Part shown: positions 35,850 to 44,263 of the stretch, piece by piece
Position numbering within the stretch: position 1 is the stretch's first letter
How the letters are laid out: each line of letters starts with the position of its first letter
Assembly: GCA_017886875.1 (NCBI GenBank)
Contig: JAGHIZ010000111.1
Location: 1 to 64,000 of the forward strand
Reading direction: 5' to 3'
Length of the DNA stretch: 64,000 nt
Origin: Butyricicoccus sp.
GTDB taxonomy: Bacteria > Bacillota > Clostridia > Oscillospirales > Butyricicoccaceae
Notes under the pieces: model-generated
The model's database searches: none
The model's input: the letters and a program-made list of their open reading frames with translations, nothing else
What the model was told of the DNA's origin: nothing
Made by a program: the position numbers and the translations under genes

Positions 35850-36611
35850 TTGACTTCAACAGAACTAATAGAAGTTTCAATGAACATAGGTCAAAGGCTT
35901 TTGCAATGTGGAGCTGAAACATATAGAGTAGAAGATGCAATTTTTCGTATATGTAAATCATATGATGCGACTGAAATAAATGTATATGCAGTACCTACTA
36001 CTATAATTACATCATTTACAAGAAATAATGAAGCACCTATAACAAGAGTAGCAAGAATACACAAAAGAAGCACAAATTTAGGCTTGTTAGACCAATTAAA
36101 TACACTATGTCGTGATATTTGTAGAGAAAAACTCGATTATGCTTCTATAAAAGAACGACTTCATTTAATAGATGTGCATACAGGTTATCCTAAAATTATG
36201 CTTTGTTTGGCTACAGGTGGAGGAGCTGCATTTTTTACATTTTTATTTGGTGGTGGTGTTATAGAAGCTATCTGTTCTTTAACAACATGTGTGATTTTAT
36301 GGTATATGATAGAATACATGAACCATATAAGAACAAATACGCTTTTTATAAATATAGTAGGTGGATTTTGGATTGCCTCCACTGCCCTTTTATGTTATAA
36401 ACTAGGCATAATAAAAGTGTATGAAAATATGGTAATTGGTTCGATAATGATACTTGTACCAGGTCTTGTGCTTACAAACGCAATTAGAGATTTAATAGCT
36501 GGAGATATTGTGGCGGGAATAACAAAATTTACAGAAGCTCTTCTTGTTGCAGCGGGTATAGCAGTTGGTGCAGCTGTACCGTTTAGTTTTGCAGGTTTAC
36601 TTGGAGGATAA
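35850..36611 (+). CDS. threonine/serine exporter, N-terminal (ThrE_1) subunit
   Basis: This 253-aa protein of the split ThrE family has a soluble N-terminal half with LLQCGAETYRVEDAI and the conserved VPTTIITSF, then about five membrane helices (about 115-253). The partner with the ThrE_2 domain follows 2 bp later. The start is TTG with GGAG upstream; no better ATG exists. Amino-acid export is inferred from the family, and actual cargo is untested. Confidence 0.85.
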   Translation: MTSTELIEVSMNIGQRLLQCGAETYRVEDAIFRICKSYDATEINVYAVPTTIITSFTRNNEAPITRVARIHKRSTNLGLLDQLNTLCRDICREKLDYASIKERLHLIDVHTGYPKIMLCLATGGGAAFFTFLFGGGVIEAICSLTTCVILWYMIEYMNHIRTNTLFINIVGGFWIASTALLCYKLGIIKVYENMVIGSIMILVPGLVLTNAIRDLIAGDIVAGITKFTEALLVAAGIAVGAAVPFSFAGLLGG

Positions 36612-36613
36612 AT

Positions 36614-37057
36614 ATGGACGAGATTATTTATCAAAGTCTTATGAGTTTTTTTGCATGTATATGTTTTGCTGTTGTATTTCAAGTTAAGGGTAAACATATA
36701 TTTTTTGCAGGTTTTGGCGGACTTATTAGCTGGCTTATTTATCTTCTAGCTGCTACACTATTCCCAGATAGTGATATACCAAGGTATTTTATAGCAACAG
36801 TTGTAATAACAATATATTCTGAAGTTTGTGCAAGGGTTTTAAGAAGTCCTGTTACAGTTTTTTTAGCTATATCACTTTTACCGCTTGTTCCTGGAAATGG
36901 AATATATCAAACTATGGTTTATTGTATTAAGGGTGATACAGTTCAGGCTTTAAGACAATGTATTTTTACAGTTGGAATAGCGGGAGCACTTGCAATAGGC
37001 ATAGTAGTTGTATCCTCTATTGTGCATCTTATTTTACGATATAATCATATAAAATAA
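36614..37057 (+). CDS. threonine/serine exporter, C-terminal (ThrE_2/DUF3815) subunit
   Basis: This 147-aa protein has four membrane helices and the family patches FAGFGGLISWLIYL and LLPLVPGNGIYQTM. It pairs with the preceding gene to make a complete ThrE-like exporter. The ribosome-binding site GGAGG lies within the end of the preceding gene. Confidence 0.87.
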   Translation: MDEIIYQSLMSFFACICFAVVFQVKGKHIFFAGFGGLISWLIYLLAATLFPDSDIPRYFIATVVITIYSEVCARVLRSPVTVFLAISLLPLVPGNGIYQTMVYCIKGDTVQALRQCIFTVGIAGALAIGIVVVSSIVHLILRYNHIK

Positions 37058-37078
37058 ACAGATATAATGTTAATAAAA

Positions 37079-37112
37079 ACAGCTCTCATGTTTTTCATGA
37101 GAGCTGTAAATT
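37079..37112. terminator. bidirectional terminator between the ThrE pair and the HPr-like gene
   Basis: ACAGCTCTCATG pairs perfectly with CATGAGAGCTGT across TTTTT, with T-rich flanks on both strands. Confidence 0.9.
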
Positions 37113-37113
37113 T

Positions 37114-37350
37114 TTAGTCTTCAATTTCAAGATATTCGCCAAGGTCTTTAAGTAGAGCAGACGCATCAACATCATCTTCAACTACTAACTGTAGTGGCTC
37201 ATTTAAAGATAGTAAGAACATACCTAAAAGGCTCTTAGCATCTACCATACCACTTTTACCATGAATCCAAATATCGAAGCCATAACGGGTTACGATTTGG
37301 TTAATCTTCTGAATATCTTCTGTGTTTTTTACTTTAATTGCTCTGGTCAT
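37114..37350 (-). CDS. HPr-fold protein lacking the catalytic histidine (Crh-like)
   Basis: This 78-aa protein has the HPr core with KSLLGM at 39-44, where Ser40 matches the regulatory Ser46 of HPr. The HARPA loop with His15 is missing: a short segment TEDIQKINQ sits in its place. It cannot therefore carry PTS phosphate. Retention of the Ser and loss of His is the pattern of Bacillus Crh, a catabolite-repression co-effector, although direct orthology is unproven. ATG 37350 has GGAGG upstream; the longer frame does not fit. Confidence 0.8.
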   Translation of the reverse strand: MTRAIKVKNTEDIQKINQIVTRYGFDIWIHGKSGMVDAKSLLGMFLLSLNEPLQLVVEDDVDASALLKDLGEYLEIED

Positions 37351-37685
37351 TTTAGAAATACCTCCCAAAATAAATATATAATCCATATGGTGAGTCATTA
37401 TAATAATGTCAACAGTTAGGCAGCACCAGAGGATTTATTTCACGCCATTATTATAGCATAGATAATACACAAAAGAAAAGAGTTTTTAGTTTTTTTTCTA
37501 AAATTAACAATTCGTTCTTAATTTTTTATATTTTAAGCAGTCATTTTGTTTTCAAAGTGTAAAAATGTAAAAAGAAAATATTGAAATTTAATTAAAACTC
37601 TTGACCAAAACACTTTTAACTGCTAAAATGTAAAACTATAGAGCGATAAAAACTCTTGTTTAACTTTAGTAAAAGGGTGATTTAA
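37351..37685 (+). other. 335-bp intergenic region with divergent promoters
   Basis: The left part serves the minus-strand HPr-like gene (a TTGACA on the minus strand near 37408). The right part holds the plus-strand promoter. Imperfect repeats beginning AAAACTCTTG occur at 37594 and about 37648, each followed by a TTTAAC...TAAAA segment. They flank the -10 and may be operator half-sites. No ORF is supported. Confidence 0.4.
37601..37629 (+). promoter_or_regulatory. promoter of the ABC transporter operon
   Basis: TTGACC (37601-37606) and TAAAAT (37624-37629) are spaced 17 bp and lie 57 bp before the substrate-binding protein gene. Confidence 0.6.
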
Positions 37686-38660
37686 ATGAAATTCACAAAA
37701 AAATTGTTTGCTACTTTACTTGCTGGCACAATGGCAGTTTCCATGACAGCTTGTAGTAATGCAAATGGTAGTAGTGCTGATGATGTTTATAATATTGGTA
37801 TATGTCAGTTAACTCAGCATGAAGCACTTGATGCAGCAACTGAAGGTTTTCAGGATTATTTAATTGAAAAACTTGGAGAAGATAAAGTGAAATTTGATTA
37901 TCAAAATGCATCTGGTGACTCTCCTACTTGTTCAACAATTATAAATAGCTTTGTTTCAAATGGTGTGGATTTAATAATGGCAAACGCTACTGCATCTGTT
38001 CAAGCGGCACAAGCTGGCACATCTGATATTCCTATTTTGGGTACATCAATAACAGACTATGCAACAGCTCTTTCTATTGATGATTGGACTGGCGTAACAG
38101 GCTCTAACATTTCTGGTACAACAGACCTTGCTCCGCTTGATGGTCAAGCAGAAATGCTAAATGAACTATTCCCTGATGCTAAAAAAGTAGGCTTAGTATA
38201 TTGTTCAGCTGAACCTAACTCATCTTATCAGATTAGTGTTATCAAGCCTTTACTTGAAAAAATGGGTTATGAATGTACAGAATTTTCTTTCACAGATACA
38301 AATGATGTTTCTGCTGTTGTAACAAGTGCAGTTGCTGCAAGCGATGTTCTTTATACTCCTACTGATAATGTAGCAGCATCTTGTGCGGAAACTATTGGTA
38401 ATATTGTAGTTCCTGCAAAAATGCCTGTTATTGCTGGTGAAGAAAACTCTTGTAAGGGTTATGGTGTAGCAACACTTTCTGTAGATTATTATGAACTTGG
38501 TCAAATCACTGGCGAAATGGCTTACGATGTATTAGTAAATGGTGAAGATATTTCTAAAATGGAAGTTCAGTCTGCTCCAAGCTTCACTAAGAAATACAAT
38601 GCTGATATTTGCGAGCAGCTTGGAATAACTGTTCCAGATGATTATGAAGCAATAGAATAA
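37686..38660 (+). CDS. ABC transporter substrate-binding lipoprotein (TrpX type)
   Basis: This 324-aa lipoprotein has a signal sequence with lipobox MTAC (Cys near 23) and a two-lobe periplasmic-binding fold of the ABC_sub_bind family: YNIGICQLTQHEALD at the N-terminus and KKVGLVYCSAEPNS in the second lobe. In streptococci relatives bind tryptophan (TrpX). The aromatic operon nearby is suggestive, but no T-box precedes this gene and the ligand is unknown. Permease and ATPase genes follow. Confidence 0.85.
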   Translation: MKFTKKLFATLLAGTMAVSMTACSNANGSSADDVYNIGICQLTQHEALDAATEGFQDYLIEKLGEDKVKFDYQNASGDSPTCSTIINSFVSNGVDLIMANATASVQAAQAGTSDIPILGTSITDYATALSIDDWTGVTGSNISGTTDLAPLDGQAEMLNELFPDAKKVGLVYCSAEPNSSYQISVIKPLLEKMGYECTEFSFTDTNDVSAVVTSAVAASDVLYTPTDNVAASCAETIGNIVVPAKMPVIAGEENSCKGYGVATLSVDYYELGQITGEMAYDVLVNGEDISKMEVQSAPSFTKKYNADICEQLGITVPDDYEAIE

Positions 38661-38674
38661 AAAATTAAGACTTG

Positions 38675-38706
38675 ATAGGGTGCAGTGATTTCACTGTATC
38701 CTATCC
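38675..38706 (+). other. intercistronic hairpin between binding-protein and permease genes
   Basis: GATAGG and CAGTGA pair with TCACTG and CCTATC in a two-part stem. No T-run follows, so it may stabilise the upstream mRNA and allow excess of the binding protein over the membrane subunits. Confidence 0.55.
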
Positions 38707-38724
38707 CCTATTTTGGAGGAAATA

Positions 38725-39642
38725 ATGAATATTACAGCTCTTATTAATTCCCTACCTGGTGCAGTGGCACAGGGTTTGATTTGGGGACTTATGGCAATCG
38801 GTGTATATATTACATACAAAGTGCTTGACCTCCCCGACCTTACAGTTGATGGTACAATGTGTACAGGTGGTGCAGTGTGCATTGTTATGATGACAAGCGG
38901 TTATAATGTTTGGGTTGCTCTTTTATGTGCGGTAATTGCTGGTATGCTTGCAGGTTTTTTAACAGGTATATTCCATACATTTATGGGTATCCCGGCAATT
39001 TTAGCAGGTATTTTAACTCAGCTTGCGTTATATTCTATAAATCTTAGAGCTTTAGGTGGTAAAGCAAATCAGGCGATAAGTGTAGATAAATATGATTTAC
39101 TTGTATCGCTTAGAAATGTTCGTAAAATGACAATAGAAAGTCCTATTTTTGTAGGAGTTATATTTACTATTGTTTTAATTGCATTGTTATATTGGTTCTT
39201 TGGCACAGAACTTGGTTGTTCACTTCGTGCAACTGGTTGTAATGCTGATATGGCTCGTGCTCAAGGTATAAATACTAACTTTGTAAAGGTATTAGGTTTA
39301 ATGGTATCTAATGGTGTTGTAGCACTTTCTTCCGCCCTTCTTGCTCAGTATCAAGGCTTTGCTGATGTAAATATGGGACGTGGTGCTATTGTTATAGGTC
39401 TTGCAGCGGTTATTATTGGTGAAGTTCTATTTTCTAAGATTTTTAGAAACTTTGCACTTAAACTTTTAAGCGTTTCAATCGGTGCTATTATTTATTATCT
39501 TGTTATTCAAATTGTGTTACAAACCCAGCTTATCAAGACAGATGATTTAAAACTTTTGACTGCACTTGTTGTTGCTATATTCCTTGCTGTTCCATTTTGG
39601 AAAGCTAAATATTTCTCTAAAAAAACAAGAAAGGAGGGTTAA
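38725..39642 (+). CDS. ABC transporter permease (TrpY type)
   Basis: This 305-aa branched-chain-type permease has about eight membrane helices, LDLPDLTVDGT in the first periplasmic region, and the coupling-helix region CSLRATGCNADMARAQGIN. ATG 38725 has GGAGG 6 nt upstream; the frame also opens at a TTG 12 bases before, within that site. It is 3 bp from the ATPase gene. Confidence 0.87.
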   Translation: MNITALINSLPGAVAQGLIWGLMAIGVYITYKVLDLPDLTVDGTMCTGGAVCIVMMTSGYNVWVALLCAVIAGMLAGFLTGIFHTFMGIPAILAGILTQLALYSINLRALGGKANQAISVDKYDLLVSLRNVRKMTIESPIFVGVIFTIVLIALLYWFFGTELGCSLRATGCNADMARAQGINTNFVKVLGLMVSNGVVALSSALLAQYQGFADVNMGRGAIVIGLAAVIIGEVLFSKIFRNFALKLLSVSIGAIIYYLVIQIVLQTQLIKTDDLKLLTALVVAIFLAVPFWKAKYFSKKTRKEG

Positions 39643-39645
39643 TAA

Positions 39646-40425
39646 ATGCTAGAGATTAAAAATGTATATAAAACATTTAATGCAAATACTGTAAATGAAA
39701 AACGTGCTATAAATGGTTTAAATTTAACACTTAACAATGGCGATTTTGTTACTGTAATAGGTGGTAATGGAGCAGGCAAATCAACCACACTTAATCTAAT
39801 AGCTGGTGTATTCCCTCCCGATGAAGGAAGTATTCACCTTGATGCATATAATTTAACCAATTTACCAGAACATAAAAGGGCTAGATTTTTAGGTCGAGTG
39901 TTCCAAGACCCTATGCGTGGTACAGCGGCTAATATGGGCATTGAGGAAAACTTGGCACTTGCATATAGACGTGGAGAGCGTCGAGGTTTAAAAACTGGTA
40001 TATCAAATGAGGAGAGAAAGCTATATCGTGAACGCCTTGCAATGCTTGATTTAGGGCTTGAAGACAGAATGACCAGTAAAGTAGGTCTTTTATCTGGCGG
40101 TCAGCGTCAAGCCCTTACCCTGCTTATGGCAACACTTAAAAAGCCTAATTTACTTTTACTTGATGAACATACAGCAGCACTTGACCCTAAAACTGCAGAT
40201 AAGGTTTTAAAGATAACTAAAGATATTGTTGAAAGAGATAATCTTACAACGCTTATGGTAACTCATAATATGCGACATGCTATTGAATATGGCAACAGAC
40301 TTATTATGATGCATAATGGTAAGGTTGTTGTTGATATAAGCGGTGAAGAAAAGAAAAATCTCAAAGTGCAAGATTTGCTTGATAAGTTTAATATTGATAA
40401 TGACCGTATGCTTTTAAGTGAATAA
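39646..40425 (+). CDS. ABC transporter ATP-binding protein (TrpZ type)
   Basis: This 259-aa ATPase has Walker A GGNGAGKST (about 37-45), a Q-loop in VFQDPMRGTA, the signature LLSGGQRQAL, Walker B NLLLLDEHTA, and the switch histidine in MVTHNM. It energises the transporter formed with the two preceding genes. GGAGGG precedes the ATG. Confidence 0.92.
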   Translation: MLEIKNVYKTFNANTVNEKRAINGLNLTLNNGDFVTVIGGNGAGKSTTLNLIAGVFPPDEGSIHLDAYNLTNLPEHKRARFLGRVFQDPMRGTAANMGIEENLALAYRRGERRGLKTGISNEERKLYRERLAMLDLGLEDRMTSKVGLLSGGQRQALTLLMATLKKPNLLLLDEHTAALDPKTADKVLKITKDIVERDNLTTLMVTHNMRHAIEYGNRLIMMHNGKVVVDISGEEKKNLKVQDLLDKFNIDNDRMLLSE

Positions 40426-40428
40426 ATT

Positions 40429-40465
40429 AAAGCGTTTATGTTTTTTGGGACATAAACGCTTTTTA
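40429..40465 (+). terminator. terminator of the ABC transporter operon
   Basis: AAAGCGTTTATG pairs with CATAAACGCTTT around a 10-nt loop and is followed by Ts. Confidence 0.92.
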
Positions 40466-40518
40466 TATATGTTTGTAAATATGGTGTTAAGTTTTTTAAA
40501 CTTTTGTTATGATAAACA

Positions 40519-40547
40519 TTGTCAAACATAGTCGAAAGTGCTATAAT
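40519..40547 (+). promoter_or_regulatory. promoter of xpt
   Basis: TTGTCA (40519-40524) and TATAAT (40542-40547), 17-bp spacer. Only about 40 nt remain before the start codon, too short for a purine riboswitch. Confidence 0.65.
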
Positions 40548-40594
40548 AAATGAAATATTTATAATTTGAATGAATGCAGGGGGCAAAAGCATAT

Positions 40595-41167
40595 ATGAAG
40601 CTTTTAAAAGATGCTATACTAGAACGTGGTCGTGTTAAAGATGGCGATGTACTAAAAGTAGATGCGTTTTTAAATCATCAGATGGACGTTCAGCTTATAA
40701 ATGAGATAGGCAGAGAATTCCATCGTTTATACAAAAATCAAGGTGTAAACAAAATTCTAACAATTGAGGCCTCCGGTATTGGTATTGCTTGTATTGCAGC
40801 ACAGCATTTCGGTGTTCCAGTTGTATTTGCTAAAAAAACTCAGTCAAGAAATATTGACGGTGAAGTTTACACAAGTAAAGTTACTTCTTTCACCCATCAA
40901 AGAGAATATGACGTTATTGTTTCAAAAAATTTCCTTAATGAAAATGACAGAGTTTTACTTATTGATGACTTTTTAGCTAAAGGTAGTGCCCTTTTAGGTC
41001 TGATTGAATTAGTTCGTCAGTCAGGTGCTACTATTGTCGGTGCTGGTATTTGTATTGAAAAAGGCTTTGACACAGGTGGAAAACTTGTTCGTGGTGAAGG
41101 TATCCATGTGGAGTCACTTGCTATTATCAAGGAATTTAAAGACGGAAAAATTATATTTGAGGACTGA
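40595..41167 (+). CDS. xpt: xanthine phosphoribosyltransferase
   Basis: This 190-aa type I PRTase salvages xanthine to XMP. KLLKDAILERGRV at the start, LTIEASGI, and the PRPP loop LLIDDFLAKGSAL are characteristic of Xpt. ATG 40595 with GGGGG upstream fits B. subtilis Xpt; the frame opens 21 bases earlier. Confidence 0.92.
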   Translation: MKLLKDAILERGRVKDGDVLKVDAFLNHQMDVQLINEIGREFHRLYKNQGVNKILTIEASGIGIACIAAQHFGVPVVFAKKTQSRNIDGEVYTSKVTSFTHQREYDVIVSKNFLNENDRVLLIDDFLAKGSALLGLIELVRQSGATIVGAGICIEKGFDTGGKLVRGEGIHVESLAIIKEFKDGKIIFED

Positions 41168-41183
41168 TTTTTGTTGTTTTCCC

Positions 41184-41212
41184 TTGATTGTTGCTCTAAA
41201 AATGGATATAAT
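41184..41212 (+). promoter_or_regulatory. possible promoter of aspS
   Basis: TTGATT (41184-41189) and TATAAT (41207-41212), spacer 17 bp, 48 bp upstream of the aspS start. Confidence 0.5.
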
Positions 41213-41259
41213 GAAAATCGTGGAAAATAAAAAATAAGATAGAGAGGCGTTTGTGTTTC

Positions 41260-42582
41260 ATGGAATTTATAGGAACTCCAAAACAGTATGTAGAAGCGAT
41301 TTCTGACTGTAAAGCACATATCGGTCAGTCTGTAACATTTAGAGGTACAGTTCATCGTGTGCGTGATATGTCTGATTTCGCATTTGTTGTAATTCGTACA
41401 GACTATGGTCTTATTCAGTGTATGTTCTCTGGTGAGATTGGCGGTTTAAATAAAACTGATATTAAAGATGCAATGGTTGTTGAAGTTACTGGTGATGTTC
41501 ATGAAGAACCTCGTGCAGAACATGGCTTTGAAGTTGTGCTAACTGATATTAAAATTTTGGCTAAGCCAGCAGAACAACTCCCTGTTCCTCTTGGTAAAAA
41601 ATATATGGGCTTATCACTTGATGTTGATTTGCCACTTCGCCCTATTACCCTTCGTCACCCTCGCAAGCGTGCGGTATTCCGTATTCAGGCTGCTATCGCT
41701 GATGGTTTCTCTGAATATATGATTAAACAGGGCTTTACTCGTATTCATACACCAAAAATTGTTTCTTCTGGTGCTGAAGGCGGTGCTAATATCTTTAAGC
41801 TTGATTATTTTGGTCAGCAGGCTTATCTTGCACAGTCACCACAGTTTTACAAGCAGTATACAGCGGGTATTTTTGGTCGTGTATTTGAAGTTGGCAATGT
41901 ATACCGTGCAGAGCGTCATAACACTTCCCGTCACTTAAATGAATATATCGGTCTTGACTTTGAGATGGCTTACATTGACTCCATGTATGATGTAATGGCT
42001 ATGGAAACTGGTATGCTTAAATATATGATGGAATACCTAAACACACATGTTAAGGAAGAAATTGAGCTTTTAGGTGTTAAATTACCTGTTATTGATACTA
42101 TCCCTACAATCACTTTTGCTGAGGCTAAGGAAATCATGCAGGAAAAATATGGTCATAAGTCTAAAAACCGTTTTGACTTGAACCCTGATGAAGAAGTTAT
42201 GCTTTGTAAGTGGGCTCAAGAAGAACATAACTGTGAATTCTGTTTTGTTACTCACTTCCCTTCTGCAAAACGTCCATTCTATGCTATGGACGACAAGGCA
42301 AATCCAAAGTTGGCTCTTTCATTTGACTTACTGTTTAGAGGTCTTGAAATTACAACTGGTGGTCAGCGTATCAATGATTATGATGAACAAATTCAAAAAC
42401 TGCGTGACCGCAATATGGACGAAACTTTATTTGAGTCCTTTACAATGATGCATAAATATGGTATGCCACCTCATGGCGGTCTTGGTATTGGTCTGGAACG
42501 TCTAACTATGCAGCTTTTAGGTCAGCAAAATGTACGTGATGCGTCTATGTTCCCTCGTGATATGACACGTCTTGTTCCATAA
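41260..42582 (+). CDS. aspS: aspartyl-tRNA synthetase, archaeal/eukaryotic type (likely non-discriminating)
   Basis: This 440-aa class II synthetase has an OB-fold anticodon domain (about 15-105) and a catalytic core with motif 2 FEVGNVYRAERHNT and motif 3 GGLGIGLERLTM. It lacks the ~140-aa GAD insertion of bacterial AspRS, so it is the AspS2 form, often able to charge both tRNA-Asp and tRNA-Asn where GatCAB repairs the latter. The ATG at 41260 is chosen over a GTG 9 bases upstream because of AGAGAGG spacing. Confidence 0.92.
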   Translation: MEFIGTPKQYVEAISDCKAHIGQSVTFRGTVHRVRDMSDFAFVVIRTDYGLIQCMFSGEIGGLNKTDIKDAMVVEVTGDVHEEPRAEHGFEVVLTDIKILAKPAEQLPVPLGKKYMGLSLDVDLPLRPITLRHPRKRAVFRIQAAIADGFSEYMIKQGFTRIHTPKIVSSGAEGGANIFKLDYFGQQAYLAQSPQFYKQYTAGIFGRVFEVGNVYRAERHNTSRHLNEYIGLDFEMAYIDSMYDVMAMETGMLKYMMEYLNTHVKEEIELLGVKLPVIDTIPTITFAEAKEIMQEKYGHKSKNRFDLNPDEEVMLCKWAQEEHNCEFCFVTHFPSAKRPFYAMDDKANPKLALSFDLLFRGLEITTGGQRINDYDEQIQKLRDRNMDETLFESFTMMHKYGMPPHGGLGIGLERLTMQLLGQQNVRDASMFPRDMTRLVP

Positions 42583-42600
42583 TTGATTATCTTTGTTATC

Positions 42601-42637
42601 AAGCTCTGAGGATAAACTCCACAGGGCTTGATTTTTT
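42601..42637 (+). terminator. terminator between aspS and dus
   Basis: AAGCTCTG pairs with CAGGGCTT around a small inner stem and runs into six Ts, ending just before the dus ribosome-binding site. Confidence 0.7.
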
Positions 42638-42648
42638 GGAGTTTTTAT

Positions 42649-43593
42649 ATGAAATATTATTTTGCCCCTCTTGAGGGATTAACTAATTATGTGTATAGAA
42701 ATATACATGCAGAGTATTTTGGTAAACTTGATAAATATTTTACACCATTTTTAAGCCCTAGCCAAAATAAAAAATTTTCAAGTCGTGAAAAAAATGATGT
42801 ATTACCCGAAAATAACATTGGTTTAAATGTTATTCCACAGCTTCTTACTAACAATTCAGAGCATTTTATTTGGGCTTGTAATGAACTTAAAAAAATGGGA
42901 TATACTGAAATAAATTTAAATTTGGGTTGTCCATCGGGTACAGTTGTAGCAAAGAAAAAAGGTTCTGGATTTTTAACTGAGCTTGATGCACTTGATAAAT
43001 TTTTATATGATATATACAATAAAACTGATGTGAATATATCTATAAAAACCAGACTTGGTCGTTATTCTGCTGATGAATTTGAAGAAATACTAAGTATTTT
43101 TAATAAATATCCAGTGTATGAACTTACTGTACACCCTCGTGTACAGACAGATTTTTATAAAAATCCTGTAAATAAAGAGGCGTTTTATAAATATTTGAAT
43201 AAAATAAAAGCACCAGTTTGTTATAATGGCGATATATTTAAAGAAAGTGATTTAAAAATAGAAAATGTAAATGCTGTTATGCTTGGTAGAGGATTAATTG
43301 CAAATCCATTTTTAGTATCAAATATTAAAGGTGAAAATATTTTTGATAAGAAAATAATAAAAGAATTTCATGATAAGCTATATAACACATATAAGGAAAA
43401 ACTTTCTGGAGACGTGCCTGTGCTTCATAAAATGAAAGAAATTTGGTTTTATATGAATGTTTTATTTAATGCAAATGAAAGTGTATGGAAAAAGCTTAGA
43501 AAAGCTAAAAATCTTAAAGAATATGAAATGATAGTAAATACTATATTTTCATATGATTTAAATGAAAATCCAGCTTATTCTGGTTTAAAATAA
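42649..43593 (+). CDS. dus: tRNA-dihydrouridine synthase family protein
   Basis: This 314-aa FMN-dependent enzyme reduces uridines in tRNA. The N-terminal APLEGLTNYVYR, NLGCPSGTVVAKKKGSGFL (catalytic Cys in GCPS) and NGDIF/MLGRGLIANPFL segments mark the Dus family. Which tRNA position it modifies cannot be read. ATG 42649 follows GGAG, and the longer frame starts in the terminator. Confidence 0.9.
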   Translation: MKYYFAPLEGLTNYVYRNIHAEYFGKLDKYFTPFLSPSQNKKFSSREKNDVLPENNIGLNVIPQLLTNNSEHFIWACNELKKMGYTEINLNLGCPSGTVVAKKKGSGFLTELDALDKFLYDIYNKTDVNISIKTRLGRYSADEFEEILSIFNKYPVYELTVHPRVQTDFYKNPVNKEAFYKYLNKIKAPVCYNGDIFKESDLKIENVNAVMLGRGLIANPFLVSNIKGENIFDKKIIKEFHDKLYNTYKEKLSGDVPVLHKMKEIWFYMNVLFNANESVWKKLRKAKNLKEYEMIVNTIFSYDLNENPAYSGLK

Positions 43594-43595
43594 GC

Positions 43596-43634
43596 AAAAG
43601 GCATTGCAAATTAACCTTTTGCAATGCCTTTTTT
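43596..43634 (+). terminator. terminator after dus
   Basis: AAGGCATTGCAAA pairs with TTTGCAATGCCTT, followed by T6. Confidence 0.92.
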
Positions 43635-43642
43635 ATAGAAGG

Positions 43643-43825
43643 TTATCCCATCATGCTATTGCTGATATCATGTGCAGCCTTTTTTGCTGCATGTGACATA
43701 TTTTTAGCTGAGTTTTTTACAGCTCTTCTTGTTGATGGATTACTCATTGCACCTGTTGCCATGGCAGAAACAACTGCACCTGCTACCATGCCTGCCATAC
43801 CTGTAATAATTGGTGTCATTCTCAT
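43643..43825 (-). CDS. small membrane-associated protein, 60 aa
   Basis: One glycine/alanine-rich hydrophobic helix (about 8-27) is followed by a basic amphipathic helix with many Lys, Ala and His residues (RRAVKNSAKNMSHAAKKAA). The layout recalls small YtxH-like proteins but I do not claim membership. The start at 43825 has a strong AGGAGGAG. The frame extends upstream 33 bases without a ribosome-binding site. Confidence 0.7.
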   Translation of the reverse strand: MRMTPIITGMAGMVAGAVVSAMATGAMSNPSTRRAVKNSAKNMSHAAKKAAHDISNSMMG

Positions 43826-44057
43826 TTTAATCTCCTCCTCGGTTTTTTTAAAGTCCACTGAATTGACTTCAAAATAAGTTTGCCCGCTAAATTAAAAAAT
43901 TTGCATATCAATAAACACCAGTTTTTCGCTAATTTTCTATCTATCATAGTATAAAATAAATGTATATATAATAGTAATTTTATCTATAATATAACTAATA
44001 TTGATAAAAATATCAAAAAATATGATTTTGGGCTTGTATTTTTTATATATTTCATAC
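43826..44057 (+). other. AT-rich intergenic region before the pyr promoter
   Basis: It contains the upstream region of the minus-strand small protein and a long A/T-rich stretch. Nothing else is evident. Confidence 0.4.
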
Positions 44058-44086
44058 TTGCAATGTTTAAAAGTTTAAGTTATAAT
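44058..44086 (+). promoter_or_regulatory. promoter of the pyr operon
   Basis: TTGCAA (44058-44063) and TATAAT (44081-44086) have a 17-bp spacer and precede the attenuator. Confidence 0.75.
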
Positions 44087-44100
44087 ACTAACAATATAAA

Positions 44101-44244
44101 TGCTAGTCTACCTTTAAGTGAGGAACTGTGAGTCCTACAAGGTCGAAGTTAAGTTGATACTTTTACACTATTCTTACGTCTAAAATTAAGGGTTTAGTGT
44201 GTCTATTTAAAGCTTCTCGGTCTTGTTTCGAGAAGCTTTTTTTG
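44101..44244 (+). promoter_or_regulatory. PyrR-binding attenuator upstream of pyrR
   Basis: CCTTTAA and CAAGG (44111-44142) bracket a GAGGAACTGTGAGTCCT hairpin resembling the PyrR anti-antiterminator. It is followed by a potential antiterminator and a terminator whose stem AAGCTTCTCG/CGAGAAGCTT (44209-44238) ends in T7. By family precedent, UMP-bound PyrR would favour termination. Confidence 0.8.
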
Positions 44245-44263
44245 ATAAAAAGGAGTGATGTGT

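Noticed and set aside
40500..40594. Purine riboswitch upstream of xpt
   Set aside because: Only about 40 nt lie between the predicted start and the gene, with no terminator or aptamer-like helices.
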